From NCBI GenBank assembly GCA_965200175.1, contig OZ241345.1, positions 3,596,001-3,660,000 on the forward strand: a stretch of DNA of 64,000 nucleotides, written 5' to 3'. Positions within the stretch are counted from its first letter, which is position 1, and every line of letters starts with the position of its first letter. Shown piece after piece: positions 37,083 to 46,380 of the stretch. Source of the stretch: Azophilus sp026709365. Lineage in GTDB: Bacteria > Pseudomonadota > Gammaproteobacteria > Pseudomonadales > Azotimanducaceae. The translations under genes and the position numbers were made by a program. The notes under the pieces were generated by a model. It had not been told where the DNA came from. It worked only from the letters and a program-made list of their open reading frames with translations, and searched no databases.

Positions 37083-38274
37083 ACCTTTCGGAACTTCCTC
37101 CCCGGGGCCTGGGCCCATGAACTGACTGGACGGGGAGGGCGCCGCCGGCTCAGGCATGCTTGATTCACCCACTGAACAAGGAGCCTGAGCATGAAACTGT
37201 TGCACGCCTGCCCACCTTCCTGCAAGCGCCTGCGCATCGACGCCGACACGGCGGGAGCCGCCGAGGAGCGCCTGCGCGCCCTCGAACTCATCGACCAGAT
37301 GGTCGCCAAGGGCATGCGCCGCGGCGACGCCCTGCGGACCGTCGGCCTGGCCAAAAGCACCTACTACGACTGGCGCAGGGCCTTCCGGCGCGGCGGCGCC
37401 CGGGCGCTCAAGCCCAGCAGCGCCCGCCCCCGAACCGTCCGCCGCCGCCAGTGGAAGGACGCCGACGACCGGGCCGTGCTCAAACTGCGCCGGGACCACC
37501 CCTACATGGGCAAGGCCAAGCTCCAGGCCATGCTGGCCAGGGACGGCGTCCGCCTGTCCGTGTCCACGGTCGGGCGCATCCTCTCCAGGGCCATCGCCGA
37601 CGGGCGCATCAAGCCCGCGTCCCTCTGCGAGGGGCGCACCAAGCCCAAGCGCCGCCGAAGCTTCGACGGCGCCTGGGCGAGCCGGTGGAAGTGCGGCGAC
37701 AGGGCCAGGCCCCCCGGCGAGATGCTCCAGATCGACCACATGACCTACAGCCGCGACGGCCGCGCCCTCAAGGAGGTTCCGGCGGACTCTTCGAGTCCGG
37801 CCGTCTGCCCCGTCACCAGGTTCATGGCCGCCCGCGTCTTCTCCCGCGCCACCGCCGGCAGAACGCCGCGGGCTAAAGCCCGAGCGCTTCCTCGAAGCGG
37901 TGCTCGAGGCCATGCCGTTCCCCGTCGCCTCCATCCAGGTCGACGGCGGCAGCGAGTTCATGGCCGACTTCGAGCGCACCTGCGAGGCGATGGGCATCCC
38001 CCTGCACGTCCTGCCGCCGCGAAGGCCCCAGTGGAGACGTCGGCCCGCCCAAGGGCGGGGCGTCGAGCGCGTCAACCGGTCCGCCCGGATCGAGTTCCGG
38101 AGCCTCTACGACGGCCCCCTCACCGTCGCCGACGTCGCCCCAAGGCTTGCCCGGCCCGAGTTCCTCCACAACTACCGGCGCCCGCACTGGGCGCTGGATT
38201 GCCGGACGTCGAACGAGTACCTTGTCGAGATCGAGGATGCTGCCTGATCCAGCGGGCAAAAAGTTCCGAAAGGT
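37083..38274 (+). mobile_element. IS481-like insertion sequence, decayed
   Basis: Terminal inverted repeats ACCTTTCGGAACTT (37083-37096) and AAGTTCCGAAAGGT (38261-38274) are perfect over 14 bp and bracket one transposase gene. The true ends may lie a few bases further out. No target duplication was identified. It has landed beside a family D repeat unit. Confidence 0.8.
37191..38247 (+). pseudogene. DDE integrase-core transposase with palindromic insertions and a frameshift
   Basis: The N-terminal helix-turn-helix (KGMRRGDALRTVGLAKSTYY) and the start of the rve domain (MLQIDHMTYSRDG, first Asp) read in one frame. From about 37880 the homology moves to another frame (MPFPVASIQVDGGSEFMADF, second Asp; RGVERVNRSARIEF, catalytic Glu; ending HNYRRPHWALDC). 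Three GC palindromes lie at the places where the alignment expected for the family is disturbed: 37783-37799, 37869-37882 and 38044-38059. By length, the first and third look like 18-base in-frame additions and the second a 16-base frame-breaking one. The expected family spacing is from memory. No active protein is expected. Confidence 0.8.
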
Positions 38275-38450
38275 CCTGAACCGGCACACAGGCTTGCAAT
38301 GCGGGGGCGTTGTTGTCACAGTTCGCCTCCGCCCACGATTAAGGTGCGTCGGACAAAAACCGAGGCCGTTCCGTCAGCGCACGGAAACGGCCCAGCCAGT
38401 GGGCGCAAGGGAAGACACCTCACCTAAACTAGCTAAGGGAGCGGCTGCCG

Positions 38451-39653
38451 TTGGACATACTGGAGTGGCTTGGCCATGGACTTTGGAATCTCTCCGCCTG
38501 GGGCATCATCGCTTACGTCCTGATCACCACGCACGTCACCATCGTCACCGTGACGGTTTATCTGCACCGTCACGCCGCACATCGGTCGCTGGACATGCAC
38601 CCGGCGCTGCAGCACTTCTTCCGCTTCTGGTCCTGGGCCACCACGGGCATGATCACCCGGGAATGGGTGGCCGTGCATCGCAAGCACCACGCCGCCACCG
38701 AAACCGACGAAGACCCCCACAGCCCGCGGAGACAGGGCTTGGGGACGATCTTCTGGAAGGGCACGGAGGCCTACCGGGCGGCAACCGCCGACCGCGCCTC
38801 GATAAAGCGCTACGGCGCCGGCTGTCCCGACGACTGGATGGAGCGCAACCTGTACTCCCGCCATCCCAGCATCGGCGTGACCATTCTCGCCGTATTGAAC
38901 TTCGTCCTGTTCGGCTTCATCGGCCTGACGGTCTGGGCGGTGCAGATGCTCTGGATTCCGGTGCTGGCGGCCGGCGTGGTCAATGGCGTCGGCCACTTTT
39001 GGGGCTACCGCAACTATGAATCGCCTGACGCCAGCACCAACATGCTACCTTGGGGCATCGTCATTGGCGGTGAGGAACTGCACAACAACCATCACGCCTA
39101 CCCCAATTCCGCAAAGCTCTCGCAAAAGTGGTGGGAGTTTGACATCGGATGGCTGTGGATCCGCCTTTTCCAGGCCTTCGGGCTAGCCAAGCCGAAGAGC
39201 ACCGGCCCCATCGTCAAGCAGGTGCCCGGCAAGACCACCTTGGACATCGATACCGCCTGGGCGGTGCTCAACGACCGCTTCCGGCTGATGGCCAAGTACA
39301 GAAACCAAGTGGTCAAGCCGCTCATTAAGCTGGAGTGCGCCAAGGCCGACCAAGCCACCGAAAAGCTGTTCCGGCGGGCGCGAGCGGCGCTGTGCCGGGA
39401 GCAGGGCCGCGTGAGCGCGAGCGGCAAGCGGCGCATCGAGGCGGCCGTGGACGCCAGCCAAACCCTAGCCGCAGCCCACAACCTGCGCCTGCGCCTGCAT
39501 GACATCTGGGCCAAGCGCGGCGGCGACGCTGAAGACCTGCTGGCGGCGCTTCGCCACTGGTGCCGAGATGCCGAGGCCACCGGCATCCAAGCGCTGCGCG
39601 ACTACGTCGGCGAACTGAAGTCCTACACCCTGCCACGGCTGGCTGCCGCCTAG
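38451..39653 (+). CDS. Membrane fatty-acid desaturase (DesA-like)
   Basis: Diiron acyl-lipid or acyl-CoA desaturase of the inner membrane, probably delta-9, lowering membrane melting point. The three His boxes are present: HRHAAHRS, HRKHHAATETDEDPH and HNNHHAYPNS. Hydrophobic spans lie near residues 15-40, 60-75 and 140-185. The first 270 residues are the desaturase. Residues ~270-400 form a charged, helical tail (AEATGIQALRDYVGELKSY) like that of Pseudomonas DesA, which resembles the end of ISL3-type transposases. The start is TTG 38451, after AAGGGAG. Confidence 0.88.
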   Translation: MDILEWLGHGLWNLSAWGIIAYVLITTHVTIVTVTVYLHRHAAHRSLDMHPALQHFFRFWSWATTGMITREWVAVHRKHHAATETDEDPHSPRRQGLGTIFWKGTEAYRAATADRASIKRYGAGCPDDWMERNLYSRHPSIGVTILAVLNFVLFGFIGLTVWAVQMLWIPVLAAGVVNGVGHFWGYRNYESPDASTNMLPWGIVIGGEELHNNHHAYPNSAKLSQKWWEFDIGWLWIRLFQAFGLAKPKSTGPIVKQVPGKTTLDIDTAWAVLNDRFRLMAKYRNQVVKPLIKLECAKADQATEKLFRRARAALCREQGRVSASGKRRIEAAVDASQTLAAAHNLRLRLHDIWAKRGGDAEDLLAALRHWCRDAEATGIQALRDYVGELKSYTLPRLAAA

Positions 39654-39867
39654 ACTTGGACCAATCGAGCCTGCGCATCCACGGCTGCGTCAGCTCGTCC
39701 CTTAACCCAAACTGCCGCGATTTGCCCGAGGCTTTGCGCGGCTGTTCGTCAATCCGGGTGGTCCGTCTTGGCGCCTTGCGGCTGGCCAAGCGCCAGCGTG
39801 CGCAAACCGTGGCTGCCGAGCAACAACCCGCTTCTCCTCCAACGCAGTTCCAAAAATTCCGCTTGCA

Positions 39868-41319
39868 ATGCGCACCGGAAAGACTGACGATTTCCGGTCC
39901 GCCTTTCGCGCTTTTGCATCCAGTGCCGTGTCCGAGCCCGTACACTTGACCGAACCTGACGACCCGCGCCCGCTGAAGGTGCCGCCGCACTCCATCGAGG
40001 CGGAGCAGTCGGTGCTCGGCAGCCTGATGCTGAAGCCTGACGCTTGGCTCGACGTCATCGACATCCTGGGCGTCAACGATTTCTACCGCCCCGAGCACCG
40101 GATCGTCTTCGAGGCCATAGATGGGTTGTTCAACGCCAACAATCCCATAGACGCCATCACCGTAGCTGACGCCCTGACCACCAAGGGCCAGCTCGACCGC
40201 ATCGGCGGGGCCGCGTTTCTGGCCGAACTGGTCGAGACCACGCCCGGCACCGCCAACGCCCCCGCCTACGCGCGCATCGTGCGTGATCGGTCCACCTTGC
40301 GCCAACTGATACGCGCCGGCCAGCAAATCACCGAATCGGGCTTCCAGCCGGATGGGCGGAACAGCGACGATCTCGTGGAGGAGGCGGAGCGCCAAGTCTT
40401 CGCCATCGCCGAAGGGCGCATTGCCGACAACGGCCCGAAGCCCATCACGCCCATGCTGAACGCGGCATCCGCGGTACTGCGCGAGCTGTCTGCCAACCAA
40501 GGCCAATTGCCCGGCTTGCCGAGCGGTTTCGAAGATCTCGACAAAATGACCACCGGCTTCAAGGATTCGGACCTGATCGTCATCGCCGGACGGCCCTCGA
40601 TGGGCAAGACGGCCCTCGCCATGAACATCGTCGAGTACGCTGTGGTGCAGTGCAACAAGCCGACCGTGGTGTTCAGCTTGGAAATGGCCGCCGAGCAGTT
40701 GGTGCTGCGCCTGCTGTCCTCTCTGGCGCGCATCGACCAGGGCCGCATGCGCATCGGCGAACTCAATGACCGGGACTGGCACAACTTCGGCATTGAGGTG
40801 GGGCGGCTCAAGGACAAGCCCCTCTACATCGACGACACCCCCGCGCTCACCCCCGGCGAACTGCGCGCCCGGGTGCGGCGGGTGTCGCGGGAGGCGGGCG
40901 GCATCGGCTTGATTGCCGTGGACTACCTGCAATTGATGAGGATCGCCGGATCGCCGGAGAACCGCACCAACGAGATTTCGGAGATTTCCCGGTCCCTGAA
41001 GGCCTTGGCCAAGGAAATGCGCTGCCCCGTGCTGGCCCTCTCGCAGCTCAATCGGGATGTGGAGAAACGACAGAACAAGCGGCCCATGATGGCCGACCTG
41101 CGCGACTCCGGCGCCATCGAGCAGGACGCCGACCTGATCCTGTTCATCTACCGCGACGAGGTGTACAACGAGGACTCCCCGGACAAGGGCATCGCCGAAA
41201 TCAACATCGGCAAGCAGCGCAACGGCGTCACCGGCACCGTGCGGCTCAGCTTCCTCGGCGAGCTGACGAAATTTGAAAGCAAGGCGCCCGACCGCTACGA
41301 CGGCATCGAACCGCCTTAG
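39868..41319 (+). CDS. dnaB: Replicative DNA helicase DnaB
   Basis: Hexameric helicase that opens the replication fork. The N-terminal primase-binding domain is LKVPPHSIEAEQSVLGSLML. The RecA-like motor has Walker A GRPSMGKTALAMN, Walker B region GLIAVDYLQLM, then LSQLNRDVEKRQNKRP and the arginine-finger area ADLILFIYRDE. The length is 483 residues from ATG 39868 or 463 from GTG 39928; neither has a clear ribosome site and both fit the family. radA follows 12 bp later. The usual rpsF-rpsR-rplI genes are not upstream. Confidence 0.96.
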   Translation: MRTGKTDDFRSAFRAFASSAVSEPVHLTEPDDPRPLKVPPHSIEAEQSVLGSLMLKPDAWLDVIDILGVNDFYRPEHRIVFEAIDGLFNANNPIDAITVADALTTKGQLDRIGGAAFLAELVETTPGTANAPAYARIVRDRSTLRQLIRAGQQITESGFQPDGRNSDDLVEEAERQVFAIAEGRIADNGPKPITPMLNAASAVLRELSANQGQLPGLPSGFEDLDKMTTGFKDSDLIVIAGRPSMGKTALAMNIVEYAVVQCNKPTVVFSLEMAAEQLVLRLLSSLARIDQGRMRIGELNDRDWHNFGIEVGRLKDKPLYIDDTPALTPGELRARVRRVSREAGGIGLIAVDYLQLMRIAGSPENRTNEISEISRSLKALAKEMRCPVLALSQLNRDVEKRQNKRPMMADLRDSGAIEQDADLILFIYRDEVYNEDSPDKGIAEINIGKQRNGVTGTVRLSFLGELTKFESKAPDRYDGIEPP

Positions 41320-41331
41320 CCGGCGACTTCC

Positions 41332-42693
41332 GTGGCCAAGCCGCAAACCGTTTACGTCTGCTCCGCCTGCGGTGCGGAGCATGTGCAGTGGCAGGGGCGG
41401 TGCAGCGCCTGCGGCGAGTGGAACAGCCTCTCCAAGCTGCGCATCGGGGCAGCGCCCGCGCCCAAGGTGGGCTTCAGCGGCGCCGCAGCGCAAGTGCTCA
41501 AGCTCTCGGAGGTGGAGACGGAGGCTTCCAACCGGCTCGCCACCGGCTTCGGCGAGCTTGACCGGGTGCTCGGCGGCGGCTTGGTGCCCGGCTCGGTGGT
41601 GTTGATCGGCGGCGACCCGGGCGCCGGCAAGAGCACCCTGCTGCTGCAGGTCTGCGCCGCCGTGGCCGAGCAATGCCCGGTGCTCTACGTCACCGGCGAG
41701 GAGTCCCTGCAGCAGCTAGCCCGGCGTTCGGAGCGGCTGGGGCTGCCGGTTGGCAATCTGGACGCGGCCGCGGAAACCCGGGCGGAAACCATCGCCAACC
41801 TGATAGACGAGCGAAAGCCCAGCCTGGTGGTGCTCGACTCCGTTCAGGTCATGCAATTGGAGAGCATTGACGGCCTGCCCGGCAGCGTCAGCCAAGTGCG
41901 CGAGACCGCCGCCTACTTCACCCGCCTGGCCAAGGGCACCGGCACCCCCGTGGTGCTGGTCGGCCACATCACCAAGGAGGGCAATCTCGCTGGGCCCAAG
42001 GTGCTGGAGCACATGATCGACTGCTTCATGATGCTCGACAGCCCGGCCGGCAGCCGCTACCGAACCCTGCGCGGCCTGAAAAACCGCTTCGGCACGGTCA
42101 ACGAACTCGGCGTCTTCGCCATGACCGGCAAAGGCATGCGGGAAGTCGCCAACCCCTCGGCGATCTTCCTGCAGCGCGGCGAGGCGGACTCCCCCGGCAG
42201 CGTCGCGACCGTGATCTGGGAGGGCACCCGGCCAATTCTCGTCGAGCTGCAGGCGCTGGTGGACGACGTGCAGGGCGGCCCCCCCCGGCGGGTGGCGGTG
42301 GGCTTGGACCAGCAGCGTCTCGCCATGCACCTCGCGGTGCTGCACCGACACTGCGGGATCCAGCTGGCGGATCAGGACGTGTTCGCCAACGTGGTTGGCG
42401 GCGTGCGCATCGCTGAGACCGGCGCCGACTTGGCGGCGCTGCTGGCCGTGCTCTCCTCGCTGCGCAACCGCGCCTTGCCGAAGGATTTGATCGTGTTCGG
42501 AGAGCTCGGCCTGACCGGCGAAGTGCGGCCGGTGGCCAACGGCCAGGAGCGCCTGCGCGAAGCCCGCAAGCACGGCTTCAAGACCGCGATCGCCCCCTAC
42601 GCCAACCGGCCCCGCGACACGCTCAAGGGCATGGCGGTGCATGGCGTCAAGACCCTGGGCGCCGCCTTGGACGTGGTGGCCGGGCTGCCCTAA
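41332..42693 (+). CDS. radA: DNA repair protein RadA
   Basis: DnaB-type helicase that helps process recombination intermediates. It starts at GTG 41332 and has the zinc finger CSACGAEHVQWQGRCSACGE. The ATPase core has Walker A GGDPGAGKSTLLLQ and Walker B LVVLDSVQVM. The RadA-specific KNRFGTVNELGVFAM motif is present. The Lon-like C-terminal domain contains LGLTGEVRPVANGQERLREA. The length of 453 residues is normal. It is coupled to dnaB in one transcript. Confidence 0.96.
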   Translation: MAKPQTVYVCSACGAEHVQWQGRCSACGEWNSLSKLRIGAAPAPKVGFSGAAAQVLKLSEVETEASNRLATGFGELDRVLGGGLVPGSVVLIGGDPGAGKSTLLLQVCAAVAEQCPVLYVTGEESLQQLARRSERLGLPVGNLDAAAETRAETIANLIDERKPSLVVLDSVQVMQLESIDGLPGSVSQVRETAAYFTRLAKGTGTPVVLVGHITKEGNLAGPKVLEHMIDCFMMLDSPAGSRYRTLRGLKNRFGTVNELGVFAMTGKGMREVANPSAIFLQRGEADSPGSVATVIWEGTRPILVELQALVDDVQGGPPRRVAVGLDQQRLAMHLAVLHRHCGIQLADQDVFANVVGGVRIAETGADLAALLAVLSSLRNRALPKDLIVFGELGLTGEVRPVANGQERLREARKHGFKTAIAPYANRPRDTLKGMAVHGVKTLGAALDVVAGLP

Positions 42694-42755
42694 GCCAGCG
42701 CCCGCACAAGTGCCAGGGGGAGCCTAACGGCTCATCGCTCAGCCACTCTCGTTTT

Positions 42756-42872
42756 GGCCAGTGGCCGCTTAGCCGGAAGGCTCCCTGACGCTGAAACCGT
42801 CCTACAGGGCGAGAATTCGAGGGCGGGATGCCCTCGCTCCGGGATCCCGCGCCGGAGCGGGCATCTTGCCGT
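42756..42872 (+). repeat. Intergenic repeat family B, copy 2
   Basis: TTGGCCAGTGGCCGCTTAGC through GCGAGAATTCGAGGGCGGGA to GGAGCGGGCATCTTGCC aligns over its whole length with 14018-14132. The rest of the 406-bp radA-glyA gap (42694-43099) has no gene. Confidence 0.8.
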
Positions 42873-43030
42873 CGCAATCCGGTGATCGAGGGCGTTTCCA
42901 ACGTCAGGGCAACCGATCAGCTAAGCTGCCAAGGGTCCAATGCGCCCGCCCGGTTCAGGCGCAGTTCCCCGAAACGAGGGCGTAGATGCACAAGTGAGCA
43001 GAGTTCAGCTTCAGATTGAAGCGCGGGCGC

Positions 43031-43057
43031 TTGCGCGGCGGGCAGTTGCTCTACAAT
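43031..43057 (+). promoter_or_regulatory. Possible glyA promoter
   Basis: TACAAT (43052-43057) is a good -10 about 43 bases before the glyA ATG. The best -35 is TTGCGC (43031-43036) at a short 15-base spacing. No purine-type operator was recognised. Confidence 0.3.
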
Positions 43058-43099
43058 ACACGCTCGTTCATCTTTCCGTGAGCCACCGCGAGGCCACCC

Positions 43100-44359
43100 A
43101 TGTTCAATTCCGGCACCTCCCTGCGGGCCTTCGACCCGGAAATCGCCGACGCCATCGCCCTTGAGGACCGTCGCCAGGAGGATCACATCGAGTTGATCGC
43201 CTCGGAGAACTACGCCAGCCCCTTGGTGCGCGAGGCGCAGGGCAGTTCACTGACCAACAAGTACGCCGAGGGCTATCCGCACAAGCGCTACTACGGCGGC
43301 TGCGAGTACGTCGATCAAGCCGAGCTGCTGGCCATGGAACGGGTCAAGGCGCTGTTCGGGGCGGACTACGCCAACGTGCAGCCCCATTCCGGCTCCCAAG
43401 CCAACGCCGCGGTTTACCTGGCGCTGCTGGAGGCTGGCGACACTGTGCTCGGCATGAGCCTCGACCACGGCGGGCACCTGACCCACGGCGCCAAGGTGAA
43501 CTTCTCCGGGCGCCTCTACAACGCCGTGCAGTACGGGCTGAACCCGGACACCGGCGAAGTCGATTACGACGAGGTGGCGCGCCTGGCCCATGAGCATTGC
43601 CCCAAAATGATCGTCGCCGGCTTCTCCGCCTATTCCCGGCGCATGGACTGGGCCCGCTTCCGAGCGATCGCCGACGAGGCGGGCGCCTATCTGCTGGTGG
43701 ACATGGCCCACGTCGCCGGGCTGATCGCCGCCGGCCTCTATCCGAGCCCGGTGGCCATCGCCGACGTCACCACCTCCACCACGCACAAGACCCTGCGCGG
43801 ACCCCGGGGGGGCATCATCCTGGCGCGGGCCAACCCGGAGGTGGAGAAGAAGCTGAACTCGGCGCTCTTCCCCGGCTCCCAAGGCGGCCCGCTGATGCAC
43901 GTCATCGCCGCCAAGGCGGTGTGCTTCAAGGAGGCGCTGACCCAGGAGTTCCGGGACTACCAAGCCCAAGTGCTGGCCAACGCCCGGACCATGGCCAACG
44001 GCTTCATCGACCGCAACCACAAGGTCGTTTCCGGCGGCACCGACAACCATCTGTTCCTGCTCGACCTGATCGAGGCCGGCATCAGCGGCAAGGCCGCTGA
44101 CGCCGCCTTGGGCCGCGCCAACATCACCGTCAACAAGAACGCCGTGCCCGGCGACCCGCGCTCGCCCTTCGTCACCAGCGGCCTGCGCATCGGCACCCCG
44201 GCGGTCACCACCCGGGGCTTCAAGGAGGCCGAGTGCACCGAACTGACCGGCTGGATGTGCGATGTCCTGAGCGACATCGACGACGACGCCACGATCGCCG
44301 CCGTAAAGGAGAAGGTGACCGCGCTTTGCCGGGCCCATCCGGTGTATGGTTTGACCTAG
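43100..44359 (+). CDS. glyA: Serine hydroxymethyltransferase
   Basis: PLP enzyme that converts serine and tetrahydrofolate to glycine and methylene-tetrahydrofolate, the main one-carbon source. The 419 residues include the EDRRQEDHIELIASENYASP start region in part, YAEGYPHKRYYGGCEYVD, HSGSQANAAVYLALL and the PLP lysine in TTSTTHKTLRGPRGG. ATG 43100 fits the family. It is followed 20 bp later by nrdR and probably leads the nrdR-ribD-nusB-thiL-pgpA run. Confidence 0.97.
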   Translation: MFNSGTSLRAFDPEIADAIALEDRRQEDHIELIASENYASPLVREAQGSSLTNKYAEGYPHKRYYGGCEYVDQAELLAMERVKALFGADYANVQPHSGSQANAAVYLALLEAGDTVLGMSLDHGGHLTHGAKVNFSGRLYNAVQYGLNPDTGEVDYDEVARLAHEHCPKMIVAGFSAYSRRMDWARFRAIADEAGAYLLVDMAHVAGLIAAGLYPSPVAIADVTTSTTHKTLRGPRGGIILARANPEVEKKLNSALFPGSQGGPLMHVIAAKAVCFKEALTQEFRDYQAQVLANARTMANGFIDRNHKVVSGGTDNHLFLLDLIEAGISGKAADAALGRANITVNKNAVPGDPRSPFVTSGLRIGTPAVTTRGFKEAECTELTGWMCDVLSDIDDDATIAAVKEKVTALCRAHPVYGLT

Positions 44360-44379
44360 CCAATCGCCATGGGTCAACC

Positions 44380-44838
44380 ATGCACTGCCCGTTCTGCGGA
44401 ACCGACGACACCAAGGTAATCGACTCGCGGCTGGTCAGCGACGGCCAGGCCGTGCGGCGGCGCCGGAAGTGCCGCAACTGCGGCGAGCGCTGGACCACCT
44501 TCGAGACCGCGGAACTGCTCATGCCGAGAATCGTCAAGCGCGACGGCTCCAGGGAGCCCTTTGACGAGAGCAAGCTGCGGCGCGGCCTGCAAACCGCCTT
44601 GGAGAAGCGGCCTGTCCCGGTGGAGGACGTGGAGGCGCTGATCAACCGCGTCAAGCACAACATACGGGTCACCGGCGAACGCGAGGTGACGGCCGAACTG
44701 CTCGGCGAGGAAGTCATGGGCGAACTGCGTCAACTCGATCCCGTGGCTTACGTCCGCTTCGCTTCCGTGTACCTCAACTTCGAGGACGTGAGCGAGTTCC
44801 AGTCCGAAATCCTGCGCCTCAAGGACGGCACCCAATGA
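44380..44838 (+). CDS. nrdR: Transcriptional repressor NrdR
   Basis: Zinc/ATP-cone repressor of ribonucleotide reductase genes. The 152 residues start MHCPFCGTDDTKVIDSR, with zinc Cys pairs in CPFC and CRNC. The ATP-cone follows (PRIVKRDGSREPFDESKLRR). ATG 44380 replaces a longer frame that reads back into glyA. The ATGA overlap with ribD couples translation. NrdR-box targets were not seen in this window. Confidence 0.96.
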   Translation: MHCPFCGTDDTKVIDSRLVSDGQAVRRRRKCRNCGERWTTFETAELLMPRIVKRDGSREPFDESKLRRGLQTALEKRPVPVEDVEALINRVKHNIRVTGEREVTAELLGEEVMGELRQLDPVAYVRFASVYLNFEDVSEFQSEILRLKDGTQ

Positions 44839-45911
44839 TCACCGGCGCCGACCAGGCCCATCTTGCCGAAGCGATTGAACTGGCAGGACGCGGCCTCTAC
44901 ACCACCGCGCCCAACCCGCGAGTGGGCTGCGTCATCGCGCAAGGCGAGCGCGTACTGGGCCGCGGCTGGCATCAATGGGCCGGCCAAGGCCACGCCGAGG
45001 TTCGCGCCCTTGAGGACGCTGGCCAGGACGCGGCCGGCGCCACCGCCTACGTCAGCCTGGAGCCGTGCTCGATCCACGGGCGCACCCCGCCCTGCGCCGA
45101 CGCCCTGGTCGCCGCCGGAATCAAGCGGGTGGTGGTCGGCGCGCTCGACCCGGACCCGCGGGTCAACGGCAAGGGCCTTGAGCAGCTCAAGGCGGCCGGC
45201 ATCGAGGTGGACTTGGCCAACGACGAACGCGCGCAGGCCTTGAACCTTGGCCATCGGCAGCGCATGGTGCGAGCCCGCCCTTGGGTGCGGGTGAAGATGG
45301 CCGCCTCCCTCGACGGCCGCACCGCCATGGCGTCCGGCGAAAGCCAATGGATCACCGGCCCGGAGGCGCGCCTGGACGTTCAGCATTGGCGGGCGCGAAG
45401 CTGCGCGGTGGTCACCGGCATCGGCACCCTGCTGGCGGACGACCCCCGGCTGAACGTGCGCGACGACCGCTTCGCCAGCGACGGCACCCTGCGCCAACCC
45501 CTGCGGGTGATCACGGACAGCCGGCTGCGCAGCCCCGCCGAAGCGCAGATCTTCCAACCGCCGGGGGCCGCCTTGATCGCCCATGCCGGCGCCGCAACCG
45601 CTGCCCACCCCAAGGCGGAGTGCCTTCCTTGCGGCACGGAACAGGTGGATCTGGCGCAATTGCTGACCTGCTTGGCCGACCGTGAATGCAATGAGGTGTT
45701 GGTGGAGGCCGGTCCCACCCTAGCCGGTGCCTTTCTTGCGGCAGGTCTCTGCGACGAGCTCGTTCTTTATCTCACCCCAAAGTTGCTCGGCGCCAAGGCC
45801 CGGCCATTGCTGGGCTTGGCCTTGGAGCGCTTGGAGCAGGCCTTGGCCGGTGAAATCGTCGAGGTCGAACGCTTCGGCCCCGACTTGCGCCTGCGCTTGA
45901 CGGGGTTTTAG
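44835..45911 (+). CDS. ribD: Bifunctional riboflavin deaminase/reductase RibD
   Basis: Two successive riboflavin steps: deamination, then NADPH reduction of the pyrimidine intermediate. The N-terminal deaminase has GHAEVRALEDAG and EPCSIHGRTPPCADA (zinc His and two Cys; the usual His after CS is Ile here). The C-terminal reductase has VRVKMAASLDGRTAMASGES and LLADDPRLNVRD. The length of 358 residues is normal. The ribE, ribBA and ribH genes that commonly follow are absent; nusB comes 4 bp later. Confidence 0.95.
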   Translation: MITGADQAHLAEAIELAGRGLYTTAPNPRVGCVIAQGERVLGRGWHQWAGQGHAEVRALEDAGQDAAGATAYVSLEPCSIHGRTPPCADALVAAGIKRVVVGALDPDPRVNGKGLEQLKAAGIEVDLANDERAQALNLGHRQRMVRARPWVRVKMAASLDGRTAMASGESQWITGPEARLDVQHWRARSCAVVTGIGTLLADDPRLNVRDDRFASDGTLRQPLRVITDSRLRSPAEAQIFQPPGAALIAHAGAATAAHPKAECLPCGTEQVDLAQLLTCLADRECNEVLVEAGPTLAGAFLAAGLCDELVLYLTPKLLGAKARPLLGLALERLEQALAGEIVEVERFGPDLRLRLTGF

Positions 45912-45915
45912 GACG

Positions 45916-46380
45916 ATGGCCGAACCGAGAAGGCGAGGTGCGCCTGGCGTCAACGTGAGCCAGCGGCGCAAGGCCCGCCGGGCGCTCGTGCAAGCGCTCT
46001 ACCAATGGCAGATGAACCGCACCAGCGCCAGGCTGCTGACCGCGGAGTACACCGGCAGCGGGGCGCTGGACAAGGCCGATCGGCCCTTCTTCGACGCGAT
46101 GCTCGGCAGGGTGCTGGCCAGCCCCGGCCAGCTCGACGAACTCTACGGCGACCTGCTCGACCGCGACCAGGAGCGCCTCGACGGCGTTGAACTCGCCATC
46201 CTGCGCTTGGGCACCTGCGAACTGCGCCACCGGCCCGACGTGCCCGCTCGGGTGGTGATCGACGAGTACATAGAACTCGCCAAGCTGTTCGGCGCGGAAG
46301 CGAGCCACAAGTACGTCAACGGCGTCTTGGACAAGCTGGCCAGCCGCCTGCGGACGTCCGAAATGGCATCCGGCGGGTGA
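45916..46380 (+). CDS. nusB: Transcription antitermination factor NusB
   Basis: Binds boxA RNA with NusE in the rRNA antitermination complex. The 154 all-helical residues include SQRRKARRALVQALYQWQM and the conserved VPARVVIDEYIELAKLFG with HKYVNGVLDKLA. ATG 45916 gives a short basic N-terminus. The GTGA overlap with thiL couples the next gene. Confidence 0.95.
   Translation: MAEPRRRGAPGVNVSQRRKARRALVQALYQWQMNRTSARLLTAEYTGSGALDKADRPFFDAMLGRVLASPGQLDELYGDLLDRDQERLDGVELAILRLGTCELRHRPDVPARVVIDEYIELAKLFGAEASHKYVNGVLDKLASRLRTSEMASGG

Noticed and set aside
39325..41673. 782-codon minus-strand open frame
   Set aside because: It lies over the desaturase, dnaB and radA genes, all supported by motifs, and shows no domain of its own.
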